The notes under the pieces: model-generated
Database searches by the model: none
What the model saw: only the letters and a program-made list of their open reading frames with translations
What the model was told of the DNA's origin: nothing
Source: CAG-1782 sp964418255
GTDB taxonomy: Bacteria > Bacillota > Clostridia > Christensenellales > DTU072
Assembly (NCBI GenBank): GCA_964418255.1
Contig: CAYQKV010000005.1
Span: forward strand, 1 to 64,000
DNA: 64,000 nt
Direction of reading: 5' to 3'
In this document: piece by piece, positions 23,736 through 31,876 of the stretch
How the letters are laid out: every line of letters starts with the position of its first letter
Numbering within the stretch: position 1 is the stretch's first letter
Translations under genes and position numbers: made by a program

Positions 23736-25963
23736 TTCTTGCGAAAAACACCGGGGTTTGCAACGGCGTAAAAAACGCGGTGTCCATTGCTTTATCCGCT
23801 TGCGAAAAGTACGGAATTCTTTATGCAAATCATCCGATTATACATAATTCTTTCGTAACGGAAAAACTCTCGCAAGCTGGTCTTATCATAAGAAATACCG
23901 ACGAACTAAAAAGCGGCGACGTTACCCTTATCAGCGCGCACGGCGCGTCGGAAAAAACGATAAAACAACTTGAAAACAAGGGAATAACCGTCGTAGACGC
24001 GACTTGTCCGTTTGTCAAAAAAGTTCGCACACGCGTAGCGGAAAGCATAAAAAAAGGTGAAAACGTCATTATTTTCGGAGATAAAAATCACGCGGAAATA
24101 AAAGGAATAACCGAAGATTTTCCGCAGTGCAAAGTGGTAACGGACATTAACGAAAGCGATTTTTCCGAAGAAGGCGACTATCTCGTCATTACTCAGACTA
24201 CTTATAACGTTTCCGAATTCGAAGATATACGAAAAAAAATTAAAAAAATAGCAAACAGTTTACAAAAAACAGTTGTTTTTTTCGATAGCATTTGTTATAC
24301 TACATTATGGCGGCAAAGAGAAGCGGAAGAGCTGTCGAAAAAGTGCGATATAATGCTTGTTATCGGAGATAAAACAAGTTCAAACACGAAAAAGCTCCTT
24401 GATATTTGCCGAAAAAAGGTTGCGGAAACGTACCTAATAGAAAAAGTATCCGATTTGAAATCGGTGCGAATAGAAAATAATAACAAAGTCCTCGGAATAG
24501 TATCCGCGGCGTCAACTCCCGAAGAGTTGATAATGGAGGTTTTTTACATAATGAGCGAATTTAACACTACCGACGAAATCAAAGTAGCGGACGTCACAGT
24601 CAATGCCGAAGCGGTTGCGGAGCCGAAAGAAGCGACCGAACCCAAAGAAGCGGCGCACGAAGAAGTAAGTTCCATGGCGGAAGCTATGAAAAAATACAGC
24701 GGAAAAACTTACCGCGAAGGTATGCGCATTACCGCAAAAGTAGTTAGCGTGGACCCGACCGGCATATCCGTAGCCATCGAGGGCGGCGGAAAAAACGACA
24801 GCGGTTTTATCTCCAAAGAAGAAGCCGAAATCGACGGAACGTTCGACGTTGCGAACTACAAAGTCGGAGATGAAATCAAATGTATCATAATTCCGAAAGA
24901 ACCCGGAACGAAAAGCAATTCCATAAATCTCAGCAAAAAGGCTTTTGATATAGCGAAACTCGACGACGAACACGTTCAGCGTATTCTCGCGGGAGAAGAG
25001 TTCACTCTCAGTTCCACGCAGGAAGTAAAAGGCGGTCTGCTCGGAAAAATCGGTTCCTACACCGTATTCATTCCAGCTTCGCAAATCCGTATCGGTTTCG
25101 TGAAAAATCTCGCGGACTATACGACGAAAACTCTGCGCCTCGTCGCTCTTCCTCCGAAGGAAGAATTCGACGAAGAGGGCAATCCCAAAAAACCGCGCAA
25201 CAGCAAACGTATCGTAGCAAGCCAGCGCGTAATTCTCGAAAAAGAAAAAGCGGCAAAAGAGAACGATTTCTGGTCGGGAATTTACGAAGGCGCAATCGTT
25301 TCCGGAAAAGTAAAGAGATTTGCAAGTTTCGGCGCTTTTGTAAATCTGAAATATATGGACGCGCTCGTTCATTGCACTGATTTATCTTGGAGCAAAAAGA
25401 GAGTTTCCGACCCGTCAGAAGTTCTCGAACTCAATAAAACTTACGACTTTATCGTTCTTTCCGCAGACAGAGAAACAGGCAAAATCAGCCTCGGTTACAA
25501 ACAACTGCAAAAGAAACCTTATGAAATCGCTCAGGAGAAATATCCCGTCGGCAGTATTGTGAACGGAAAAGTTGCAAGAATAGTCAAATTCGGAGCGTTC
25601 GTGGAACTCGAACCCGGCATCGACGGACTCGTTCACGTAAGCCAGATTAAAAACGGCTGGATAGAAAACGCCGCGGAAGTTCTGAAAGAAGGCGATGAAG
25701 TCCAGGTTAAGGTTATGGGTTATGAGGGTGAAAAAATTACCCTCAGCATCAAAGAACTGCTTCCCGACGAACCCGTTGTAGCTTACCAGGACGAAGAAGG
25801 TAATCCGAAAGCGAAAGGCGAGAAAGGCGGCAAATTCAAGAAAAACAGAGAAATCAAAGAGGATGACGGCGAACCGCGCGAGTACGTTTCCGGAAATCAC
25901 GGCGTAACCCTCGGCGACATATTCAAGAATCTTACCGTTTCCGACGATAAAAGCGAAAACTGA
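23726..25963 (+). CDS. ispH: Fused HMBPP reductase (IspH) / ribosomal protein S1
   Basis: The protein is 745 residues. Residues 1 to about 285 are IspH (LytB): the three cluster-binding cysteines are C12 ('GVCNGVKNAV'), C94 ('DATCPFVKK') and C190 ('DSICYTT'), with His40, His72 and the 'NHAEIKG' motif also present. This part makes IPP and DMAPP in the non-mevalonate pathway. After an acidic linker (about 290-335), four S1 RNA-binding repeats follow, the last two with 'SFGAFVNL' and 'KFGAFVELEPGIDGLVHVS'. Such IspH-S1 fusions are known in Clostridia. The ATG at 23726 lies inside cmk; no frameshift separates the halves. Confidence 0.95.
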   Translation: MRIILAKNTGVCNGVKNAVSIALSACEKYGILYANHPIIHNSFVTEKLSQAGLIIRNTDELKSGDVTLISAHGASEKTIKQLENKGITVVDATCPFVKKVRTRVAESIKKGENVIIFGDKNHAEIKGITEDFPQCKVVTDINESDFSEEGDYLVITQTTYNVSEFEDIRKKIKKIANSLQKTVVFFDSICYTTLWRQREAEELSKKCDIMLVIGDKTSSNTKKLLDICRKKVAETYLIEKVSDLKSVRIENNNKVLGIVSAASTPEELIMEVFYIMSEFNTTDEIKVADVTVNAEAVAEPKEATEPKEAAHEEVSSMAEAMKKYSGKTYREGMRITAKVVSVDPTGISVAIEGGGKNDSGFISKEEAEIDGTFDVANYKVGDEIKCIIIPKEPGTKSNSINLSKKAFDIAKLDDEHVQRILAGEEFTLSSTQEVKGGLLGKIGSYTVFIPASQIRIGFVKNLADYTTKTLRLVALPPKEEFDEEGNPKKPRNSKRIVASQRVILEKEKAAKENDFWSGIYEGAIVSGKVKRFASFGAFVNLKYMDALVHCTDLSWSKKRVSDPSEVLELNKTYDFIVLSADRETGKISLGYKQLQKKPYEIAQEKYPVGSIVNGKVARIVKFGAFVELEPGIDGLVHVSQIKNGWIENAAEVLKEGDEVQVKVMGYEGEKITLSIKELLPDEPVVAYQDEEGNPKAKGEKGGKFKKNREIKEDDGEPREYVSGNHGVTLGDIFKNLTVSDDKSEN

Positions 25964-25983
25964 TTACTTGTAAAATAAAACGC

Positions 25984-26013
25984 AAAGCCACCTGGGTTAA
26001 TCGGGTGGCTTTT
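25984..26013 (+). terminator. Likely terminator after ispH::rpsA
   Basis: AAAGCCACC (25984-25992) pairs with GGTGGCTTT (26004-26012), a 9-bp stem with an 11-base loop. The T tract is short (TTTT), so strength is uncertain. Confidence 0.6.
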
Positions 26014-26092
26014 GAATTTACGCGACGCATTTAATTGTTCAAACAAAACCCGTTTGGCGTAGATATACCTATGTTTGGAGGAAATCTTATAG

Positions 26093-27526
26093 ATGAATAC
26101 GGAAACATATGAAAATCCGTTAATTACGCGTTATGCGTCTAAAAAGATGTCCGCGTTGTTTTCCGAGAGAAAACGTATCGGTCTTTTTCGCCGTCTGTGG
26201 CTTGCTCTTGCCGAAAGCGAAAAAGAGCTCGGCTTGCCGATTACCGATAAGCAACTCGAAGAAATGCGCTCTCATCTCGACGACATAAATTTCGAAGACG
26301 CCGCAGCCAGGGAAAAAATAGTGCGACACGACGTTATGGCGCATATATACGCCTACGGTTTACAATGTCCGACCGCCGCGCCTATAATTCATCTCGGCGC
26401 AACAAGTTGCTACGTAACCGATAATGCGGATATAGTTATCTACAAAGAAGCGCTCGAACTTCTACAAGACAAACTTGCCGACGTTATGCGCAAACTTGCC
26501 GATTTCGCTGTAAAATACAAAAAAATGCCTACGCTCGGGTTCACACATCTGCAACCCGCTCAGCTCGTCACGGTAGGTAAACGCGCGTGCCTATGGCTAC
26601 AAGACCTCTATCTCGATTATGAGGAATTAACTCATATAATCAAAAATCTTAAACTCAGAGGAGTTAAGGGAACTACCGGTACGCAGGCAAGTTTTATGGA
26701 ACTGTTCGACGGTGACGAAGAAAAAGTAAAACTACTCGAAAAAAAGGTCATCGATAAAATGGGTTTCAAATCCGCTTTCGACGTTTCGGGACAGACATAT
26801 ACCCGCAAAGCAGATTACGCCATTCTTTCGACTCTCGGTATGCTTGCGCAAAGCGCATACAAATTCAGCAACGACGTACGTATACTTCAACATCTCAAAG
26901 AAATCGAAGAACCGTTTGAAAAAAATCAGATAGGCAGTTCGGCAATGGCATATAAGCGCAACCCGATGAGAAGCGAAAGAATAAGTTCTTTGGCGAGATA
27001 CTTAATCACTCTTCCGACGAACACGGCGATAACCGCGTCTACGCAGTGGTTTGAAAGAACACTCGACGACTCGGCAAACAGACGAATAGTAATGGCGCAG
27101 GCATTCCTTACCGCGGACGCAATTCTCGAATTATACTACAACGTGGTAAACGGGTTGGTTGTTTATCCGAAAGTGATTAAAAAACACGTTATGGAAGAAC
27201 TGCCGTTTATGGCGACGGAGAATATTCTTATGGAATGTGTAAAATGCGGCGGTAACCGTCAGGAATTACACGAAAGAATAAGAATTCATTCGATGGAAGC
27301 AGCTAAACGCGTAAAAATGCTCGGTAAATCGAACGATTTGATAAGCAGAATAAAACAAGACCCTGCTTTTGATAAAATATCGGACAAAATCGACGATATT
27401 ATCAATCCGGTTAATTTTATCGGCAGAGCGCCGTCGCAAGTTACCGAATTTGTAAAGAAACTTCGCCCGATACTTAAATCGGACAAAGATAAACAAGATA
27501 AAATCGAAAATAACATTACCGTCTGA
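26093..27526 (+). CDS. purB: Adenylosuccinate lyase
   Basis: The protein is 477 residues, member of the fumarase/aspartase superfamily. The signature 'GSSAMAYKRNPMRSERIS' (about residues 282-299) and 'TLGFTHLQPAQLVTVGKR' are intact. It acts twice in purine metabolism, releasing fumarate from SAICAR and from adenylosuccinate. It stands alone, with GGAGG upstream of the ATG and a hairpin downstream. The length and 'TRYASKKMSALFSERKR' N-terminus match the longer PurB form seen in Clostridia and animals. Confidence 0.94.
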   Translation: MNTETYENPLITRYASKKMSALFSERKRIGLFRRLWLALAESEKELGLPITDKQLEEMRSHLDDINFEDAAAREKIVRHDVMAHIYAYGLQCPTAAPIIHLGATSCYVTDNADIVIYKEALELLQDKLADVMRKLADFAVKYKKMPTLGFTHLQPAQLVTVGKRACLWLQDLYLDYEELTHIIKNLKLRGVKGTTGTQASFMELFDGDEEKVKLLEKKVIDKMGFKSAFDVSGQTYTRKADYAILSTLGMLAQSAYKFSNDVRILQHLKEIEEPFEKNQIGSSAMAYKRNPMRSERISSLARYLITLPTNTAITASTQWFERTLDDSANRRIVMAQAFLTADAILELYYNVVNGLVVYPKVIKKHVMEELPFMATENILMECVKCGGNRQELHERIRIHSMEAAKRVKMLGKSNDLISRIKQDPAFDKISDKIDDIINPVNFIGRAPSQVTEFVKKLRPILKSDKDKQDKIENNITV

Positions 27527-27540
27527 AAACCTGACAAAGA

Positions 27541-27575
27541 AAAACCCGTCGCAAGCATAACTTACAACGGGTTTT
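27541..27575. terminator. Bidirectional terminator between purB and tRNA-Trp
   Basis: AAAACCCGT (27541-27549) pairs with ACGGGTTTT (27567-27575). Read on the + strand it ends purB. On the - strand it follows the tRNA and runs into TTTTTCTTT, a better U tract. Confidence 0.7.
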
Positions 27576-27649
27576 GGCAGGGGAGACGCGATTCGAACAC
27601 GCAACCAGCGGTTTTGGAGACCGCTGCTCTACCATTGAGCCACTCCCCT
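27575..27649 (-). tRNA. trnW: tRNA-Trp (anticodon CCA)
   Basis: The minus strand folds as a full cloverleaf. The acceptor is AGGGGAG/CTCCCCT, the D arm GCTC/GAGC, the anticodon stem GCGGT/ACCGC with loop CTCCAAA (anticodon CCA) and the T arm GCGTG-TTCGAAT-CGCGT. The discriminator base is G and the 3' CCA is encoded. The length is 75 with CCA. Confidence 0.96.
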
Positions 27650-27664
27650 AAGAGAAACGGTAAT

Positions 27665-27693
27665 ATTATAACCTAAAATATAAGTTTAGTCAA
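27665..27693 (-). promoter_or_regulatory. SigA-type promoter of tRNA-Trp
   Basis: On the minus strand: TTGACT (27693-27688), 17 bases, TATAAT (27670-27665), 15 bases before the mature tRNA 5' end. Confidence 0.85.
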
Positions 27694-27731
27694 GAAAAAA
27701 TATGAGAATTGAACCAACGGAGGGAATAAAA

Positions 27732-28532
27732 GTGAAATTCAAACTCGGAATAATAGGCGCAGGGGTTATGGGACAAGCTATATTGAAAAGTATAGCGGAG
27801 AAAAAACTGCTTGCACCGTCAAATATATCGGTTTTCGACCTTTCGAAAGAGAAAACCGAAACATTAAAAGAAAACGGATTTTCCGTTTGTTCATCGGAGA
27901 AAGAACTCGTTGCCGAATCGGAATACATATTGATTGCCGTTAAACCGCAACACTTCGACTCGCTTGCGGAAGAAATAAAGTTGAGCGAGAAAAACACGGT
28001 TATCAGTATAATGGCAGGTATTAAAACGAGCACTTTAAGCGCAAAATTAGGAAAAACCATAGGAATTGCCAGAGTAATGCCTAATACGCCTTGTCAGATA
28101 GGAAAAGGGGTTTGCGCGGTTGTTTATAAAAATCTCAACGAAGAAAAACAGTCTTTCGTAAAACAACTTCTGAGTTGTTGCGGAGAAGTCGTAGAGGTAG
28201 AAGAACAATACTTTGACGCGGTTACTAGCGTAAGCGGCAGCGGACCCGCTTACGTATATATGTTTATAGACGGAATGATTAAAGGCGGAATCGACGGCGG
28301 ACTAAGCTATGAACAGAGCAAAAAACTTGCCGTAAACACCGTTATCGGCGCAGCTTTACTGTCTTTATCAAGCGATGAACTTCCGGAAATCCTTACGGAA
28401 AAAGTATGCAGTAAGGGCGGCACCACCATCGAAGCGGTAAAAGTTTATCGGGAAAAAGGACTGGAAACGCTTATACGCGAAGGAATTTCCGCGTGCAGAA
28501 AAAGAAGCGAGGAAATGAGTAAAAGCATATGA
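27732..28532 (+). CDS. proC: Pyrroline-5-carboxylate reductase
   Basis: The protein is 266 residues: an N-terminal Rossmann domain starting 'KLGIIGAGVMGQAIL' and the C-terminal family signature around 'SGSGPAYVYMFIDGM' and 'GGTTIEAVKV'. It reduces pyrroline-5-carboxylate to proline with NAD(P)H. GTG at 27732 is chosen over an in-frame ATG at 27702 because CGGAGGGA lies 8 bases upstream and the protein then begins exactly at the fold. It overlaps rnhA by 4 bases. Confidence 0.93.
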   Translation: MKFKLGIIGAGVMGQAILKSIAEKKLLAPSNISVFDLSKEKTETLKENGFSVCSSEKELVAESEYILIAVKPQHFDSLAEEIKLSEKNTVISIMAGIKTSTLSAKLGKTIGIARVMPNTPCQIGKGVCAVVYKNLNEEKQSFVKQLLSCCGEVVEVEEQYFDAVTSVSGSGPAYVYMFIDGMIKGGIDGGLSYEQSKKLAVNTVIGAALLSLSSDELPEILTEKVCSKGGTTIEAVKVYREKGLETLIREGISACRKRSEEMSKSI

Positions 28533-28984
28533 AACACGTTGATATTTATACCGACGGAGCTTGCAGCGGGAATCCGGGTCCCGGAGGTTGGGCGGCTATC
28601 TTGATTTACAAGGGAGTAGAGAAAACCGTTTCGGGCGGCTATCCGTCAACCACAAACAACCGTATGGAATTGTTTGCGATTATAAACGCATTACTACAAT
28701 TAAAAGAACCTTGCGACGTAACCGTATACAGCGACAGCGCGTATTCGCTTGAACCGTTTTTCAAAGGCTGGATAACAAAATGGAAAGATTCCAACTGGAA
28801 AACGCTTTCGGGAGACCCTGTAAAAAACGTAGATTTATGGAAAGCTCTTCTCATAGAATTAAATAAGCATAAAGTAAACTTTGTCAAAGTCAAAGGGCAT
28901 AGCGACAACGAATACAATAATCGTTGCGACGAAATGGCAAGAGCGGAAATTCAATCGGTAAAAAAAGATGACGGCGGAGACTAA
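28529..28984 (+). CDS. rnhA: Ribonuclease HI
   Basis: The protein is 151 residues. The four catalytic acidic residues are visible: Asp in 'IYTDGACSGNPGPGG', Glu in 'NNRMELFAI', Asp in 'VYSDSAYSLE' and Asp in 'NNRCDEMAR', with the active-site His in 'VKGHSDNEYN'. It degrades RNA in RNA-DNA hybrids. It overlaps proC (ATGA) and the next membrane protein gene by 17 bases. Confidence 0.96.
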   Translation: MKHVDIYTDGACSGNPGPGGWAAILIYKGVEKTVSGGYPSTTNNRMELFAIINALLQLKEPCDVTVYSDSAYSLEPFFKGWITKWKDSNWKTLSGDPVKNVDLWKALLIELNKHKVNFVKVKGHSDNEYNNRCDEMARAEIQSVKKDDGGD

Positions 28985-30221
28985 AAATAATTTTCCGATT
29001 AAAAAAATTTCGGGCGCGGTTATCGGTATAGCTGCTTATGCGCTCACCGCCGCTCTTTGTCGCAAATTTTTCCCGTTGTACGTCGAAATACCTGTTTGGT
29101 GCGTTCTCGCCGCATTATGCGTTTGTTTTTCGATAGGAATTGCAAAAAACAAGAGCGGTTTGTATAAAATCAGTATACTTATAGTGTATTTTGCCGTAAT
29201 TATTATGGCGATTTTTGCGATAATCACCGCTACGGGAGTACTTCAAAATATTCTCGAAGCGAAAGACGGCAAAGAATTATACGAGACGCTGAACGAACAA
29301 TACGGAAAAAATCTTTATATTATTCTGATAGTATTCCAGTTTTTGCAAGTAACGTTTATACCCATTGCTTCTTCCATCGTAACCGCGGCAGGCTACTATT
29401 TATGCGGACAAAATATTCCGCTTACGATTTTATTTTGCTGTATAGGTTTATGGGCAGGTTCGCTGTTCGCGTTTTTTCTCGGAAGAACATTCGGCGTCAG
29501 ACTGGTACGTTGGGTAGCGGGGGAGAAAGTTCTGCTTAAATATCACCAGTTCGTCAAAGGCAAGGACAAAGTTATGCTCGGATATATGTTCGTTTTTCCA
29601 GTATATCCCGACGACGTGCTGTGTCTTATCGCAGGACTTACAGCTATGAGCTGGCGAGAATTCATTTTCTTACAACTGATTTCACGCCCGATAAACGTTG
29701 CCGCAACTGTTCTTATGTTATATCTCGGAACAAGTCTTACTAAAATTTTTCCGCTTAACTCGTTCGTCGGGATAGTCTTTTGGGTAGTCATAGCCGCTTT
29801 ATTCGTACTTTCTTTCATTCTCGTATGGAAAAAAGCCGACAAATTAGAGCGCTTTATGACAAAACTTATTTCAAAAATCACGGGCAGACCGATTTTAAGC
29901 GACATCAACACCATATATAAAATAAACGTTACTTCAAAACAAATCGCCGAAGAACAAGCGGTTGCGGCGAGCATAACAGAGGAGCCGCAGAGCGAAACAG
30001 TATATGAAACAATCGAGGTTTTCAACGATAAAAGCGCCGAAATTACGGACTCGACAGGGGAAAACGCAATCCTTGCGTCCGATGCGGAACAAACGGAAGA
30101 ACCTCATATCGACGTAGAAGCGCTTAAAAAAGCCGAAGAAGAACGCGAAAAACGAAAACTTGAAGAGACGAAAGATATTATAAATTCGGCATTAAAACAG
30201 GATATCACTATTAAATTCTGA
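28968..30221 (+). CDS. VTT-domain (DedA/TVP38-like) membrane protein
   Basis: The protein is 417 residues. About two N-terminal helices (12-60) precede a VTT/SNARE-associated domain (about 85-300). Its typical half-helix region is 'PIASSIVTAAGYYLCG' and its Gly/Arg motif is 'GSLFAFFLGRTFGVRLVRW'; 'FPVYPDDVLCLIAGL' follows. The domain family is linked to lipid scrambling or flipping, such as of undecaprenyl phosphate or phospholipids. The C-terminal 110 residues are charged, acidic and probably disordered in the cytosol, an extension not usual in DedA proteins. The substrate is unknown. Confidence 0.85.
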   Translation: MTAETKNNFPIKKISGAVIGIAAYALTAALCRKFFPLYVEIPVWCVLAALCVCFSIGIAKNKSGLYKISILIVYFAVIIMAIFAIITATGVLQNILEAKDGKELYETLNEQYGKNLYIILIVFQFLQVTFIPIASSIVTAAGYYLCGQNIPLTILFCCIGLWAGSLFAFFLGRTFGVRLVRWVAGEKVLLKYHQFVKGKDKVMLGYMFVFPVYPDDVLCLIAGLTAMSWREFIFLQLISRPINVAATVLMLYLGTSLTKIFPLNSFVGIVFWVVIAALFVLSFILVWKKADKLERFMTKLISKITGRPILSDINTIYKINVTSKQIAEEQAVAASITEEPQSETVYETIEVFNDKSAEITDSTGENAILASDAEQTEEPHIDVEALKKAEEEREKRKLEETKDIINSALKQDITIKF

Positions 30222-30223
30222 AA

Positions 30224-30257
30224 GAAATCCCGTTGCAATGATTTGCAACGGGATTTC
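30224..30257. terminator. Bidirectional hairpin between convergent genes
   Basis: A perfect 15-bp stem (30224-30238 with 30243-30257) with a TGAT loop, between the convergent VTT and PadR genes. A long T run is missing on either side, but position and stability fit a shared terminator. Confidence 0.75.
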
Positions 30258-30289
30258 AATATCCATATATGAAATTTCTTTACAAAGGT

Positions 30290-31705
30290 TTATTTCTGAA
30301 AATAATTTTCCGATTTATATAATACTGTAAAAATCAATCCCATAAAAACCGACGTAGAAGCGATGATTACAGGCGAATAAATTTCCGGCGACTGCAATCC
30401 TTTTCCGCCCGGCACAAGAAGTGCAACAATCAAATCAAGCATAAAGAACAGTGTAAAAAATCCTATCGTCGCGGCGTTTATCGCTTTAAGATTTACCTTG
30501 TCTTTTCGTCTTTTGTCCGGATTTCTGAACCATACCAAAGCAACGCACAGGGCCAACGCCAACGCGATACTTCCGCATACAATCAAAGCCGTAAGAGAAA
30601 AACCGAATGTATTCCTCAAAAAATAGAGTAAAAGGAGAGTAATTATCATATAAAGCGCGCTGAGAGCAACTACGTCTCTGAATAAACGATTTACATAAAC
30701 ATACTTTACCGTTTGCACGGATTCTTTTTCCGCTTTATATGTATTAAGCGCAAATCCTTCGCTGCGCAGGCTGTTGCGGAATTTCTCGATATTACTTTCT
30801 TCCGCCGCTTTAATATTCATTTTAACGGGTTTAGCCTCGGCAATCTGCTCGCTAAAAGAGTCAACAGACGAAGTTTTTACGGTATTTTTCGAAGCAGCGG
30901 ATTTTGTCGGCTGCGTAGATTTACTTTTAGCCGGGGCCGTTTGTCTGTTTTTAGACGATTTTGAGCTATTACCGTTTATAACAGGAGCAGTGATTTTTTC
31001 AAAAACGGCTTTGTAATCCGTACTTGTTTTTTTACTGCGAGTCTGGGTAGAACCGTTAGAGGCAGGTTTAGCGGGAACAGGGTTGAAAACAGGAGAGGAG
31101 ATTTCGACGTTTTTCGCAGAAACAGTCATAGTTTCACTCTGCGAATAATCGTTCGCGGCAGTCGGCTCGATTGCGGTTTCGGTATCTTCAGCGACATAAC
31201 CCGCGGCGGCAACTTCGTCGACGGGGTCATCAGCTGACGCGCCGTCGTCGTGCGCGTCCTGCCTTGTACGCTTTGTAAGAGGCTTCAAATCGCCCGCATA
31301 ATAAGGCGCCTCCTCGTTATCAAGGTCAAAATCTTCGTCCGTAAGGAGATTATCAAGCAAAGTCCTCAGATACTTATATTCTTCCTTGTTGTCGTCAAGA
31401 TATTTTTTTCCTTCGGGCGTGAGTGTATAATATACTCTTGCCGCGCCGTTGGTCTCTCCGTCGCCTGCGGACGAATAAACGAGATTCTGCTCTTCGAGAC
31501 GTTTGAGAGTGTTATAAACCGTTGAATACGTCTTTATTTTATAATGACCCTTCGTCCTGTTCTGAATATAGTTAATGACGTCATAGCCATAACTCGCTCC
31601 ATCCTTGTCCTCAAGCGCGTTTAACACAAAAATATCGAAACGCGAGCGGAACATTTTTTTATTTTCCGATTCGGCAATTTTTTTTCTGCTTTCGATTTCT
31701 TCCAT
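30290..31705 (-). CDS. Membrane-anchored PadR family regulator
   Basis: The protein is 471 residues. Residues about 15-115 form a PadR-type winged helix ('FVLNALEDKDGASYGYDVI', 'TYSTVYNTLKRLEEQ', 'YYTLTPEGKKYL'). A long Ser/Thr/Lys-rich, low-complexity linker (about 140-310) follows. The C-terminal part (about 335-465) holds four hydrophobic helices. The domain order suggests a transcription factor tethered to the membrane. A consensus promoter and GGAGAA ribosome site precede it. No partner gene is adjacent, so the target and the signal are unknown. Confidence 0.85.
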   Translation of the reverse strand: MEEIESRKKIAESENKKMFRSRFDIFVLNALEDKDGASYGYDVINYIQNRTKGHYKIKTYSTVYNTLKRLEEQNLVYSSAGDGETNGAARVYYTLTPEGKKYLDDNKEEYKYLRTLLDNLLTDEDFDLDNEEAPYYAGDLKPLTKRTRQDAHDDGASADDPVDEVAAAGYVAEDTETAIEPTAANDYSQSETMTVSAKNVEISSPVFNPVPAKPASNGSTQTRSKKTSTDYKAVFEKITAPVINGNSSKSSKNRQTAPAKSKSTQPTKSAASKNTVKTSSVDSFSEQIAEAKPVKMNIKAAEESNIEKFRNSLRSEGFALNTYKAEKESVQTVKYVYVNRLFRDVVALSALYMIITLLLLYFLRNTFGFSLTALIVCGSIALALALCVALVWFRNPDKRRKDKVNLKAINAATIGFFTLFFMLDLIVALLVPGGKGLQSPEIYSPVIIASTSVFMGLIFTVLYKSENYFQK

Positions 31706-31740
31706 TTCAAAAGATTCTCCGAAAAAATATTTATAGGGAA

Positions 31741-31769
31741 ATTATAACCGTATAAATATAATTTGTCAA
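31741..31769 (-). promoter_or_regulatory. Consensus SigA promoter of the PadR-type gene
   Basis: On the minus strand: TTGACA (31769-31764), 17 bases, TATAAT (31746-31741), a perfect match in both boxes. TTATACGGTTATAA, an interrupted inverted repeat, covers the spacer end and the -10 box and could be an operator. Confidence 0.85.
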
Positions 31770-31860
31770 CAAAAGATTTATGAATAATAATGATTTTTAA
31801 TACTCTTTAATGTAGAAATTAGAATACTTATGTCGTAAAATAGGGGATAATGCGATTATT

Positions 31861-31876
31861 ATGCGAAATTTCGCAT
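31861..31876. repeat. Perfect 16-bp palindrome abutting the recombinase gene
   Basis: ATGCGAAATTTCGCAT is fully self-complementary and ends one base before the stop codon of the tyrosine recombinase gene. The half-site ATGCGA also occurs at 31849-31854. It could be a weak terminator, an operator or a recombination site. Confidence 0.5.
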
